This document shows positions 1-5,692 of a DNA stretch of 8,413 nt, in pieces (within the stretch, counting starts at the first letter, position 1; the number at the start of each line of letters is the position of its first letter). The notes under the pieces were generated by a model, which saw only the letters and a program-made list of their open reading frames with translations, was not told the origin of the DNA and did not search any database. The stretch covers positions 1-8,413 of the forward strand of contig JAKPIL010000146.1 in assembly GCA_029549845.1 (NCBI GenBank). Direction: 5' to 3'. The position numbers were made by a program, and so were the translations under genes. This stretch comes from a bacterium. GTDB taxonomy: Bacteria; Patescibacteriota; Saccharimonadia; Saccharimonadales; UBA4665.

Positions 1-855
1 ATGGTTTTTCACCACAGAAATCACGGCAATAACAAGCGAGCCGCCTATAATAGACCGGTTCATTACTCCCATAATGTTCATCTGCCGCTGGTGTGCTCGC
101 GCAAAGCGGCGAACGAAGTGACGAGTAGTGCTGGTGGCCTCGTGGAATCGTTTGATCTCGTAGTCACGCCGCGCAAAACTTTTTATGACACCTATGTTTG
201 TGACGGCATCGGCGAGCTGCCCCGTTTCTTTGCTCTCTGCCGCTGCGGCTCTGGAAAGGTGCCGGTATATGCCGCGTGCCAGTAGCATCGAAACGCCCAG
301 GAACAAGGCGATAAGTATGCATAGAAAGACCGAATACAGCGGCGCTTTTGGCGTAAGAATGATGATGGCCCATATAAATCCCCACAGCATGGGGTACACC
401 TGGTAAATTGTGCTGTCCTGAATGCGGATATAGCCGTTCACCAGCTTGTTTGTCTGTGAAACGAGTGAACCGCCAAAGTTATTGGCATGGAAGTCCAGGC
501 TTTGGGACAGGAGGTGCCTAAAAACATGCTCAGATATGTCCTGCCGCACGTGTTGCTCGAGCCGCCACATAAAAAAGTCAACAGCGCGCCACAGCCCAAG
601 ACTCACGAGTAGTATGGCAAAATACAGGACTATCTCGCCTCCAAACGTCGCCCAGACGCCGTTCGCTGCCTGCTTTGCGGTGAGCTGGTTTATAACATTA
701 GCCAAAATAAGTGGCGGAAGGTAGCGGCTAAAGAGCGAAGTGAGCGGCATCACGAGCGCGATACCCCACATGTACTTGGGGTATTTTAGGACGCACCGCA
801 CGTAGTAGCGCAGCGCAATTCTCATGCCAGTTTGTTTTGCTTCAGGTTTTTTCAT
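1..855 (-). CDS. ABC exporter, transmembrane domain part (partial, runs off left edge)
   Basis: Reading leftward from ATG at 855 gives 285 codons with no stop up to the window edge. The protein has the layout of a type-IV (type-I exporter) ABC half-transporter: a charged N-terminus, membrane segments at about residues 29-52, 72-94, 153-170 and 173-194, and the start of another at 266-283. The region around 121-140 (DFHANNFGGSLVSQTNK) matches the usual 'ffd...tGdl.sr..nD' stretch, and IGVIKSFARRDYEIKRF (221-237) matches the conserved intracellular helix 'vKsf.rE..e..rf'. The nucleotide-binding domain should lie beyond the left edge and is not seen, so the substrate cannot be called (lipid, peptide or drug export are all possible). 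The start is fixed by a strong Shine-Dalgarno AGGAGGG at 864-870, 8 bases upstream. A weak TTGACT (921-926) / TTATAC (895-900) pair lies upstream, with an over-long 20-base spacer. Confidence 0.9.
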   Translation of the reverse strand, partial: MKKPEAKQTGMRIALRYYVRCVLKYPKYMWGIALVMPLTSLFSRYLPPLILANVINQLTAKQAANGVWATFGGEIVLYFAILLVSLGLWRAVDFFMWRLEQHVRQDISEHVFRHLLSQSLDFHANNFGGSLVSQTNKLVNGYIRIQDSTIYQVYPMLWGFIWAIIILTPKAPLYSVFLCILIALFLGVSMLLARGIYRHLSRAAAAESKETGQLADAVTNIGVIKSFARRDYEIKRFHEATSTTRHFVRRFARAHQRQMNIMGVMNRSIIGGSLVIAVISVVKNH

Positions 856-1178
856 GGGTGCGGCCCTCCTATGGCCGACCAGCTATGGTCTAGTGTATAA
901 CTTTACGATGGTCTGTGGGTAGTCAAAATGCTTTCGACTGCCCGATTTTGTGCTGCGACTTGGTAGCGCGCTAGCTTATTTCTGGGTGAGAAGTCTAAAC
1001 GCTGCCGAAACTGCGCCAGTAGTGACTGTCTGCGGGGTGTATAGCATCTTTGATGGCGCCTTTCCGTTACGTTTGTAATTCATACAACTATACTACCTCT
1101 GTTAGCGAAATGCAATAGCAAAATGAAGTAAAACCCTCATCTGTTACGCCCACATCCCAGGTGAAAATGCACAATGAG
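856..1178. other. Gene-free stretch with possible operator for the ABC gene
   Basis: No open frame with coding character, tRNA or rRNA is visible here. Near the ABC gene there is a perfect inverted repeat GACCA-gcta-TGGTC (877-890), and the string ATGGTCT occurs twice in the same orientation (885-891 and 908-914) around the probable -10 box TTATAC (895-900, minus). This could be a regulator site, but that is inference. A plus-strand TATACT (1089-1094) with GTTACG 17 bases upstream could be a weak promoter reading toward the tandem repeats; no gene follows it on that strand. Confidence 0.35.
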
Positions 1179-1271
1179 CCGAAGGCGAACCGGTGCGCCA
1201 GCGCCGGCTTTAGGGAGTGGAGAGGATTTTCGGATTCACTCCGAAAACCCGAGGAGGGGCAAACCCCTCCT
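1179..1271. repeat. Tandem intergenic repeat, copy 1 (93 bp, three hairpins)
   Basis: This 93-bp unit recurs 101 bp downstream with a single mismatch (caaa here, caag there, in the last loop). It holds three successive hairpins. The first is CCGGTG/CGCCGG with one G-U pair (1190-1207, loop 1196-1201). The second is a perfect 8-bp stem TTTTCGGA/TCCGAAAA with loop ttcac (1227-1247). The third is a perfect 8-bp stem AGGAGGGG/CCCCTCCT with a 4-base loop (1252-1271). The compact, hairpin-rich design resembles REP/BIME-type intergenic elements; membership of a genome-wide family is inference. Stop-free frames cross it on both strands, but their protein-like readings are by-products of the repeat. 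Confidence 0.85.
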
Positions 1272-1279
1272 TTATAACC

Positions 1280-1372
1280 CCGAAGGCGAACCGGTGCGCC
1301 AGCGCCGGCTTTAGGGAGTGGAGAGGATTTTCGGATTCACTCCGAAAACCCGAGGAGGGGCAAGCCCCTCCT
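1280..1372. repeat. Tandem intergenic repeat, copy 2
   Basis: This is the second copy of the 93-bp unit, 8 bp after copy 1 and in the same orientation. All stems are kept: 1291-1308, 1328-1348 and 1353-1372. The near identity of the two copies, in a gap with no gene, points to recent duplication or homogenisation. Copy 2 ends 6 bases before the stop codon of the coiled-coil gene that is read from the right. Confidence 0.85.
1353..1372 (-). terminator. Repeat-borne hairpin, probable terminator of the coiled-coil gene
   Basis: Read on the minus strand, this perfect 8-bp GC-rich stem AGGAGGGG-cttg-CCCCTCCT begins 7 bases after the stop codon of the coiled-coil gene and is followed by cgggTTTT. 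The T-run is short but the position is right. The next repeat hairpin (1328-1348) would reinforce it. The repeat may thus double as a terminator for leftward transcription. Confidence 0.5.
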
Positions 1373-1378
1373 GAAAAC

Positions 1379-1687
1379 TCACGAATCTTCCTGAATGCGG
1401 AAGGCGCGTTCAGCGTCACTAATGGGGTGGCCGGCCATCCGCTCTAAGTGCTTTAGGCGTTCATCGGCATTAGCTTCATACGATTGCAGCTCGGCTTCGA
1501 GCTTCTGTATGCGCTGTTCAAGCTTTTCTACATTTTCGGCCGGGACGGTCCTTTTCTTGGGTTTTTCTTCAGCCGTTTTGGGCGTGGTCGTGCCGGCATC
1601 GCCTTCCGAAATGCTGTGGCTATGACTGTTCCCGTGCGGGATGAAGGTGGTGCCTAGGAAACCATCTGAATCGTCATCGTGTGTCAT
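1379..1687 (-). CDS. Small His-rich coiled-coil protein of unknown function
   Basis: The 102-residue frame begins at ATG 1687 and ends in TGA. I do not recognise a family. The N-terminus is acidic (MTHDDDSDGF), followed by a His/Ser-rich stretch PHGNSHSHSIS (18-28), a Thr/Lys/Pro-rich linker (30-50), a heptad-like coiled coil (about 51-83, with VEKLEQRIQKLEAELQSYEA), and a short charged tail with HPISDAERAF. There is no signal peptide or membrane span, so it is probably cytoplasmic. A longer reading to 1807 would run into trhO on the other strand and is not favoured. The chosen start has no Shine-Dalgarno, but a minus-strand -10 box TACAAT ends 6 bases before the ATG, suggesting a leaderless mRNA. 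It diverges from trhO. The HSHS cluster might bind metal, which is inference only. Confidence 0.7.
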   Translation of the reverse strand: MTHDDDSDGFLGTTFIPHGNSHSHSISEGDAGTTTPKTAEEKPKKRTVPAENVEKLEQRIQKLEAELQSYEANADERLKHLERMAGHPISDAERAFRIQEDS

Positions 1688-1693
1688 GAGCTC

Positions 1694-1708
1694 ATTGTAC
1701 GGTATAAT
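1694..1708. promoter_or_regulatory. Back-to-back divergent -10 boxes, both predicting leaderless transcripts
   Basis: On the plus strand TATAAT (1703-1708) lies 6 bases before the trhO ATG (1715). On the minus strand TACAAT (1699-1694) lies 6 bases before the coiled-coil ATG (1687). Transcription normally starts about 7 bases after the -10 box, so both transcripts would begin at the A of the start codon. The two boxes are 3 bp apart and form a near-palindrome, so one polymerase probably excludes the other. No good -35 box is seen for either direction. Confidence 0.65.
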
Positions 1709-1714
1709 GCCTGC

Positions 1715-2626
1715 ATGCAAAAGATACTTCTCTACTACAAGTTTACTCCCGTAAAAGACCCAGAAATGCTCAAGCTGTGGCAAAAGACGTTGTGTGATTC
1801 GCTGCACTTACGCGGGCGCATCCTCGTAAGTGCGCAGGGGATGAACGGCACGGTGGGCGGTGACGTCGATGACCTTAAAGCCTACGTGAAAAAAACCAAA
1901 GAGTTTCCAGGTTTCAAAGACATACTGTGGAAATGGAGTGAAGGTGGGCGCGAAAGCTTCCCGCGCATGAGCGTAAAGGTCAAAAACGAGCTTGTTGCGT
2001 TCGAAACATGGGATGAAATACAAGTCGACGAAAAAGGCGTGGTGGGCACAGGCCCGCATCTCAAGCCACATCAGGTAAACGAAATGGTTGAAAAGTACGG
2101 TGACGACGTGGTGTTTTTTGACGGGCGAAACCAGTATGAGGCTGCCGTAGGTAGGTTTAAAAACGCTGTCGTGCCAGATACGCGTACCTCGCGCGACTTC
2201 AAACGAGAACTCGAAAGCGGCAAGTACGACGACCTGAAAGATAAGAAAGTCATTTCCTACTGCACGGGCGGCGTGCGCTGCGAGTTACTCAGCGCCATGA
2301 TGAAACAGCGCGGGTTTAACGATGTGTACCAAATAGACGGCGGTATCGTGAAGTACGGTGAAGCTTACGGCGACGACGGCCTATGGGAAGGCCAGCTGTA
2401 TGTGTTTGACGGCCGCATGGGCATGGACTTTTCTGACCACGCGAAAGTCATTGGCGAGTGTATCCACTGCGCCAGCAAAACGAGCAACTACGAAAACTGT
2501 GCCAACCCCGCCTGTAACGACCTCGTCCTTATATGCGAAACGTGCCGCAAAGACCCTGCCAAGCTATATCACACCAAAGCCTGCGAGCCGAAGAACGTAA
2601 GCACGAGAAATTCAGTACCATGTTAG
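1715..2626 (+). CDS. trhO: tRNA uridine(34) hydroxylase, rhodanese family (UPF0176)
   Basis: TrhO installs 5-hydroxyuridine at the wobble position (U34) of tRNAs in an oxygen-dependent, prephenate-independent way (family knowledge). The 303-residue protein has the full family layout. An N-terminal domain (about 1-110) includes GRILVSAQGMNGTVGG (34-49), and a rhodanese domain (about 125-225) has the active loop CTGGVRC with catalytic Cys183. The C-terminal Cys-rich, probably zinc-binding region has C249-x2-C252, C262, C267, C274-x2-C277 and C290. Other conserved blocks are FPRMSVKVK (82-90), DGRNQYEA (136-143) and RCELLSA (188-194). MQKILLYYKF is chosen as the start because it matches the family's beginning and sits 6 bases from a TATAAT; an earlier GTG/ATG-type start would put 12 alien residues in front. 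The last 7 bases overlap the next gene, and the tail after Cys290 lies at the edge of AT-rich DNA. Confidence 0.95.
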   Translation: MQKILLYYKFTPVKDPEMLKLWQKTLCDSLHLRGRILVSAQGMNGTVGGDVDDLKAYVKKTKEFPGFKDILWKWSEGGRESFPRMSVKVKNELVAFETWDEIQVDEKGVVGTGPHLKPHQVNEMVEKYGDDVVFFDGRNQYEAAVGRFKNAVVPDTRTSRDFKRELESGKYDDLKDKKVISYCTGGVRCELLSAMMKQRGFNDVYQIDGGIVKYGEAYGDDGLWEGQLYVFDGRMGMDFSDHAKVIGECIHCASKTSNYENCANPACNDLVLICETCRKDPAKLYHTKACEPKNVSTRNSVPC

Positions 2627-3123
2627 ATATTATATTTATCAATGGTGCACCTGGTATTGGAAAGTCAACTATTTCAAAATTACTTAGCTTGAAACTGGAT
2701 AGTCCGCTATTTGAGTTCGGGTGGATTCCCGAATTTCAAAATAAGGGGTTTGAGCGTATGGGTTACAAGGAAGAAGAAGCATTTTCTTTTGAAAATCTCA
2801 GCTTAGTACTGCATAACTATGTCAGGCATTGATTTAAAAATATCTTGGTAACTGACCTCCCAGTGGAATCAATCGAAGAGATTGAAAGTAAGTTCGGAGA
2901 TTGTGCCTACAAACTGTTTACTCTCATTACCAAAAACGAGAAAACTTTGGGTGAAAGAATACTCGATGAAACGCGTTCAAGCGGATATCGCAATGTCAAA
3001 GACGGAATAAAAATAAACTCCGATAATCAAATGCGCGAATTATACAAAGCAGAGTCGCATATATTGATAGATGACAAGACACCAGAAGAAGTGGCTTTGG
3101 AAATAGAGAGTCTACTCGTGTAA
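2620..3123 (+). pseudogene. P-loop kinase/AAA-like NTPase interrupted by an in-frame TGA
   Basis: From ATG 2620 the frame encodes a 70-residue piece with a clear Walker A, GAPGIGKST (9-17). It meets TGA at 2830-2832, then continues in the same frame for 96 more residues to TAA at 3123. Both halves make one sensible protein of about 167 residues, a normal size for small P-loop kinase-like proteins. The second half contains ILVTDLP (75-81, beta-strand with possible Walker B Asp) and a helical lid-like stretch TLGERILDETRSSGYRN. The stop sits in NYVRH-*-FKNILVTD, where related small ATPases would be expected to have Gly (HG followed by a hydrophobic strand); GGA to TGA is one base change. A TTG at 2845 could restart only the second half. 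Sampled lines of this gene have about 35-37% G+C versus about 50% in trhO, suggesting transfer. It overlaps the trhO end by 7 bases. Confidence 0.7.
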
Positions 3124-3149
3124 AAATAGGTGAAGAGTCTAAATCTAAT

Positions 3150-3196
3150 AAAAGAAAACGGGCTGGCCTCCGCTATCCAGCAGTGGCGTCCCGTTT
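3150..3196 (-). terminator. Terminator of the CdiA-like nuclease gene
   Basis: On the minus strand, 21 bases after the TAG stop, AAACGGG (3196-3190) pairs with CCCGTTT (3162-3156) and is followed by a T-rich tail TTTTCTTTTA. Inside the large loop, GCTGG/CCAGC can pair as a second small stem. The plus-strand side lacks a T-run, so it seems to serve only the leftward gene. Confidence 0.6.
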
Positions 3197-3217
3197 CTAC
3201 TAAAAATAGTAGCAAAA

Positions 3218-3613
3218 CTAGCGCGCAAAGTCAATAAGCTTCTCTTCGCGCGTGATGACAATAAGATGACGCAGCTTGCGTGTGAGCTGAAATTGTCTAC
3301 TCGCTTCATCGAGGAGCTTTTTAGTTGGCACTCTACCATCCATCCTTCTAAGGTCAAGAATGATGTGTTGAGATTGGCGCAGAGCGGCGCGCAGATTGTT
3401 TTCGATGGTGCGAGAACTTTTGCCATGCGGGCATTTGATCTCCCATTTATTGCCGCCCATCTCGATATCGGGCGTTTTGGCACCAGATTGTCTGCGTGGA
3501 AGCAAAAAAGTTACATCTTCGTATAAATGCAGTGCAATATAATCCGCGACACGTTTTTCTTGGACGCTCACAAACACACCTGGCGGGACGATAATGGTGC
3601 CGACTTTCCGCAT
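3218..3613 (-). CDS. Stand-alone CdiA-CT-like PD-(D/E)XK nuclease (putative tRNA nuclease toxin)
   Basis: The 131-residue protein resembles the C-terminal tRNA-nuclease domain of contact-dependent inhibition toxin CdiA. The likely catalytic set of a PD-(D/E)XK fold is visible: D49 in KTPDIEM, and E58 and K60 in KWEIKCPHGKS. It is followed by the family-typical RTIENNLRAALRQS (68-81) and IILDLRR (84-90), and a late strand LRHLIVIT (114-121). In toxin systems such domains sit at the C-terminus of a huge secreted protein; here it stands alone, with no signal peptide, delivery domain or recognisable immunity gene beside it. The start at ATG 3613 has no Shine-Dalgarno; a minus-strand TACTAT (3624-3619) lies 5 bases before it, suggesting a leaderless transcript. 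It could be a cytoplasmic housekeeping or defence nuclease, an internal toxin, or a relic. Family assignment is by motif only. Confidence 0.75.
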   Translation of the reverse strand: MRKVGTIIVPPGVFVSVQEKRVADYIALHLYEDVTFLLPRRQSGAKTPDIEMGGNKWEIKCPHGKSSRTIENNLRAALRQSQHIILDLRRMDGRVPTKKLLDEASRQFQLTRKLRHLIVITREEKLIDFAR

Positions 3614-3618
3614 GATGC

Positions 3619-3655
3619 ATAGTAGTCTATCATGGAGTCAGCGGGAAAAGATAAT
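3619..3655. promoter_or_regulatory. Divergent promoter region, nuclease (minus) and NUDIX operon (plus)
   Basis: The minus-strand TACTAT at 3624-3619 precedes the nuclease ATG by 5 bases. On the plus strand GATAAT (3650-3655) would start transcription around 3660-3662, giving a leader of about 17-19 bases before the NUDIX ATG. Neither has a clear -35 box. Confidence 0.4.
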
Positions 3656-3678
3656 ACTTATGAAAAGATACGAGCGCG

Positions 3679-4173
3679 ATGACATATAACAAAGCACAGC
3701 ACGATAGTGAGACGTTGGCTGAGGGGCAGCAGGTGTTTACGGCCTGTGCGTTGATATGGCGCGAAGAAAATGGGGTGAAACAAGTGTTTTTGGCACGTCG
3801 TGCCGACACAAAAAAGTTTTTACCAGGCGTGTGGGAGCTCCCGGGTGGGCACATAGACTACGGCGAAGACATGCGTGAAGGTCTGGCGCGCGAGGTTCTG
3901 GAAGAGTTCGGTATGGACATAAACATCGGTGAGGTGCTAGACGTGTTTACCTATATAAATGAGGTGAAAAAGTCGCATTCTATAGAGGTCATATACATGG
4001 CTCAGTTTACTGACCCACTCGAAAATATTCAGGCAAACCCCGAAGACCACAGCACATACGGCTGGTTTAGCGAAGCTGAACTGCCGCAAACCTTTGTGAG
4101 CCCCAAAGACGAACGAGACCCAGAAATCATCGCCATCCGTAAGGGATTCGCCCGGCTCAAGGCAGAAGCATGA
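3679..4173 (+). CDS. NUDIX hydrolase (first of two)
   Basis: NUDIX enzymes hydrolyse nucleoside diphosphates linked to another moiety, using Mg2+ or Mn2+. The full NUDIX box is present at residues 57-79: G57, E63, R71-E72, E75-E76, G78, preceded by FLPGVWELPGG. The 164-residue length is usual for a single-domain member. The pattern (ARR...KKFLPGVWELPGGHI...) is closest to MutT-like nucleotide-sanitising proteins, but substrate cannot be read from the motif. A stop codon at 3661 blocks upstream extension in this frame, so ATG 3679 is the start; its Shine-Dalgarno is weak. It opens a three-gene operon and its stop overlaps the start of the permease gene (ATGA, 4170-4173). A 9-residue reading (3660-3689) overlaps its start in another frame. 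Confidence 0.92.
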   Translation: MTYNKAQHDSETLAEGQQVFTACALIWREENGVKQVFLARRADTKKFLPGVWELPGGHIDYGEDMREGLAREVLEEFGMDINIGEVLDVFTYINEVKKSHSIEVIYMAQFTDPLENIQANPEDHSTYGWFSEAELPQTFVSPKDERDPEIIAIRKGFARLKAEA

Positions 4174-5060
4174 AGCAAAAGTGGCATAGTCTCTCGACAG
4201 CTACAAAAGGTCTGCTGGCTGGTGGCGCCTCGGCGGTATTCTTGACGGCATATTTAGTGACAAATAAGTACATCTACAATACCTACGATATTAGTGCGCT
4301 CCAGTATTCGCTTATTTTTGCAATTGCAGGGGGGCTATTTGGCGGACTTTCGCTCACAAGAAATATGAATAGTCGTATCTTTGCGGAGGTAAAGAAGGAC
4401 GTATGGATGTTTGTAGTTTTGTCGCTCGCAAGTTTCATCGCAGTTGGGTTACTCGTGATCGGCCAGCGCTACACAACCTCTGTAAACGCATCACTTATCG
4501 GTACAACAACCATACTGACGACTATGTTTTTTTCGGCGGTTATGATGCACGAACATATCACTAAGCGACAAAAGCTCTGGGTTGTTATGCTGTTCATAGG
4601 TATGTATGTTGGCATTGTCGGGCTACACAGGATTCATATTAGCAGGGGAGATACCATTATTTTGTCCTCAGAAATTATCTTTGGGTTTGTTAATGTTCTG
4701 AGCCGAAAAATGATGCGTAAGCATGGGTCGCTTATTGTCCCAAATATGCGCCTGGTGTTGGCGGCTTGCTTTGCTATTTTGTGTAGTATCTTTTTCGTAC
4801 GGAATTGGGTGGTGATAGGTCAATTATGGCCATGGGCGCTGGTTGCGGGCATGTTTTACTGGCTGTGCATGAAGACATTTGCCACATCGGTTCACCTTAT
4901 AAATGCGAATCACGCCATTGTACTCGTCAACAGCCAGGTCGTTATAACCGCGCTCGCAGGTGTTCTTTTACTTGGCGAGCAGTATTCGTGGGAAAAGTTT
5001 ATAGGCTCGGTGATTGTGCTGACGAGCATTTACTACATAACCTGGAAGAGGAGAGGCTAA
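4170..5060 (+). CDS. EamA/DMT-superfamily permease
   Basis: The 296-residue, strongly hydrophobic protein has about ten predicted membrane helices in two repeats of five, as in 10-TM drug/metabolite transporters of the EamA group. Helices lie at about 14-32, 43-62, 78-98, 103-126, 135-152, 160-180, 193-210, 215-235, 244-268 and 275-292. Typical features are QRYTTSVNASLIGTTTILTT in the first half, before a helix ending MMHEHIT, and the second-half counterpart INANHAIVLVNSQVVITAL ending LLGEQYSWEKFIG. These are the two pseudo-symmetric 'a.....l..l.p......' and 'gE......iG' regions of the family. The substrate is unknown. It is translationally coupled to both neighbours: ATGA overlap with the first NUDIX gene and TAATG with the second, so it probably acts in the same process. 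Confidence 0.9.
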   Translation: MKQKWHSLSTATKGLLAGGASAVFLTAYLVTNKYIYNTYDISALQYSLIFAIAGGLFGGLSLTRNMNSRIFAEVKKDVWMFVVLSLASFIAVGLLVIGQRYTTSVNASLIGTTTILTTMFFSAVMMHEHITKRQKLWVVMLFIGMYVGIVGLHRIHISRGDTIILSSEIIFGFVNVLSRKMMRKHGSLIVPNMRLVLAACFAILCSIFFVRNWVVIGQLWPWALVAGMFYWLCMKTFATSVHLINANHAIVLVNSQVVITALAGVLLLGEQYSWEKFIGSVIVLTSIYYITWKRRG

Positions 5061-5620
5061 TGCCACACATCCATACGCAGCCGGGACAACACGATATGAC
5101 AGTGAGTGCGTATATAGTGCGGCGAGTGGATAGTGAATGGGCCTGCCTGGTGCATATGCACAAAAGGCTACACAAGCTACTGCAGATAGGCGGGCATGTT
5201 GAGCTGGATGAAACGCCGTGGCAGGCGCTGGCTCGTGAGGTCATGGAAGAGGCGGGGTATGAGCTTTCGGCTCTGCAACTGCTGGTGCCAAATAGCATTG
5301 TGTTCACGTCGCAACATTACGTCGTCCACCCACTTCCCATCAGTATTAATACGCATAAATTTAGCGATAGTCACTACCACACCGACCTCGCCTATGCGTT
5401 TGAAGCTGTGGCCGAACCGACTGGCGTGCCAGGTGAGGGTGAATCGCACGATATTCGTTGGCTGACACTCAAGGACATGGAGCAGGCGGTACGGGCGCAA
5501 GAAATAGTGCTCGACGTAGCCGAAACATATGAAACGATCATCAAATCATGTATAGGTATATACCAAGCCGTGCCAGCAAGTACGTTTTCGCTGGAGCATC
5601 CAAGTGTAACGCCAGCATAA
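5060..5620 (+). CDS. NUDIX hydrolase (second of two)
   Basis: The NUDIX box is intact at residues 45-67: G45, E51, R59-E60, E63-E64, G66. The 186-residue protein begins MPHIHTQPGQHDMTVSAYIV. ATG 5060 is chosen because it overlaps the permease stop as TAATG and follows the purine-rich Shine-Dalgarno AGGAGAGG (5049-5056). A possible extension to 4805 would lie entirely inside the permease in another frame. The pattern LHKLLQIGGHVELDE, with a histidine-rich loop before a final strand (THKFSDSHYHTDLAYAFEAV), differs from the first NUDIX protein and is like a broader NUDIX group that cleaves nucleotide derivatives or acts on non-nucleotide pyrophosphates. Substrate unknown. It ends the operon; I see no clear terminator in the 72 bases that follow. 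Confidence 0.92.
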   Translation: MPHIHTQPGQHDMTVSAYIVRRVDSEWACLVHMHKRLHKLLQIGGHVELDETPWQALAREVMEEAGYELSALQLLVPNSIVFTSQHYVVHPLPISINTHKFSDSHYHTDLAYAFEAVAEPTGVPGEGESHDIRWLTLKDMEQAVRAQEIVLDVAETYETIIKSCIGIYQAVPASTFSLEHPSVTPA

Positions 5621-5667
5621 CAGTCGAATCTGTAAGAATTTATACGTAGTCCCGAGCATTTGTGCGG

Positions 5668-5689
5668 TACAATGCTGTGAAAAGGAGGT
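5668..5689 (+). promoter_or_regulatory. Promoter -10 and strong ribosome binding site of the DUF1761 operon
   Basis: TACAAT (5668-5673) is followed by AGGAGGT (5683-5689), which ends 3 bases before ATG 5693. The transcript would start near 5680, leaving a very short leader that is almost all Shine-Dalgarno. No good -35 hexamer is seen. Confidence 0.5.
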
Positions 5690-5692
5690 TCT

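Noticed and set aside
1..724. Plus-strand frames at 1-285, 185-406 and 446-724
   Set aside because: All are shadows of the leftward ABC exporter gene, which reads continuously through 1-855 with clear family motifs.
1210..1447. Stop-free frames on both strands across the tandem repeats (69 and 76 residues)
   Set aside because: They arise because the repeat unit has few stop triplets; the peptides simply mirror the repeat, have no ribosome binding site and run into the end of the coiled-coil gene.
2358..2600. An 80-residue plus-strand frame inside trhO
   Set aside because: It is a Thr/Ala-rich shadow frame of trhO without its own start signals.
3145..3483. Longer minus-strand frame beside the CdiA-like nuclease
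   Set aside because: It overlaps the nuclease frame and its terminator, is Ser/Arg-rich without motifs, and is a shadow of the real gene.
4805..5059. Possible 85-residue N-terminal extension of the second NUDIX protein
   Set aside because: It lies wholly inside the permease gene in another frame, has no NUDIX-family similarity, and a well-placed ATG with Shine-Dalgarno exists at 5060.
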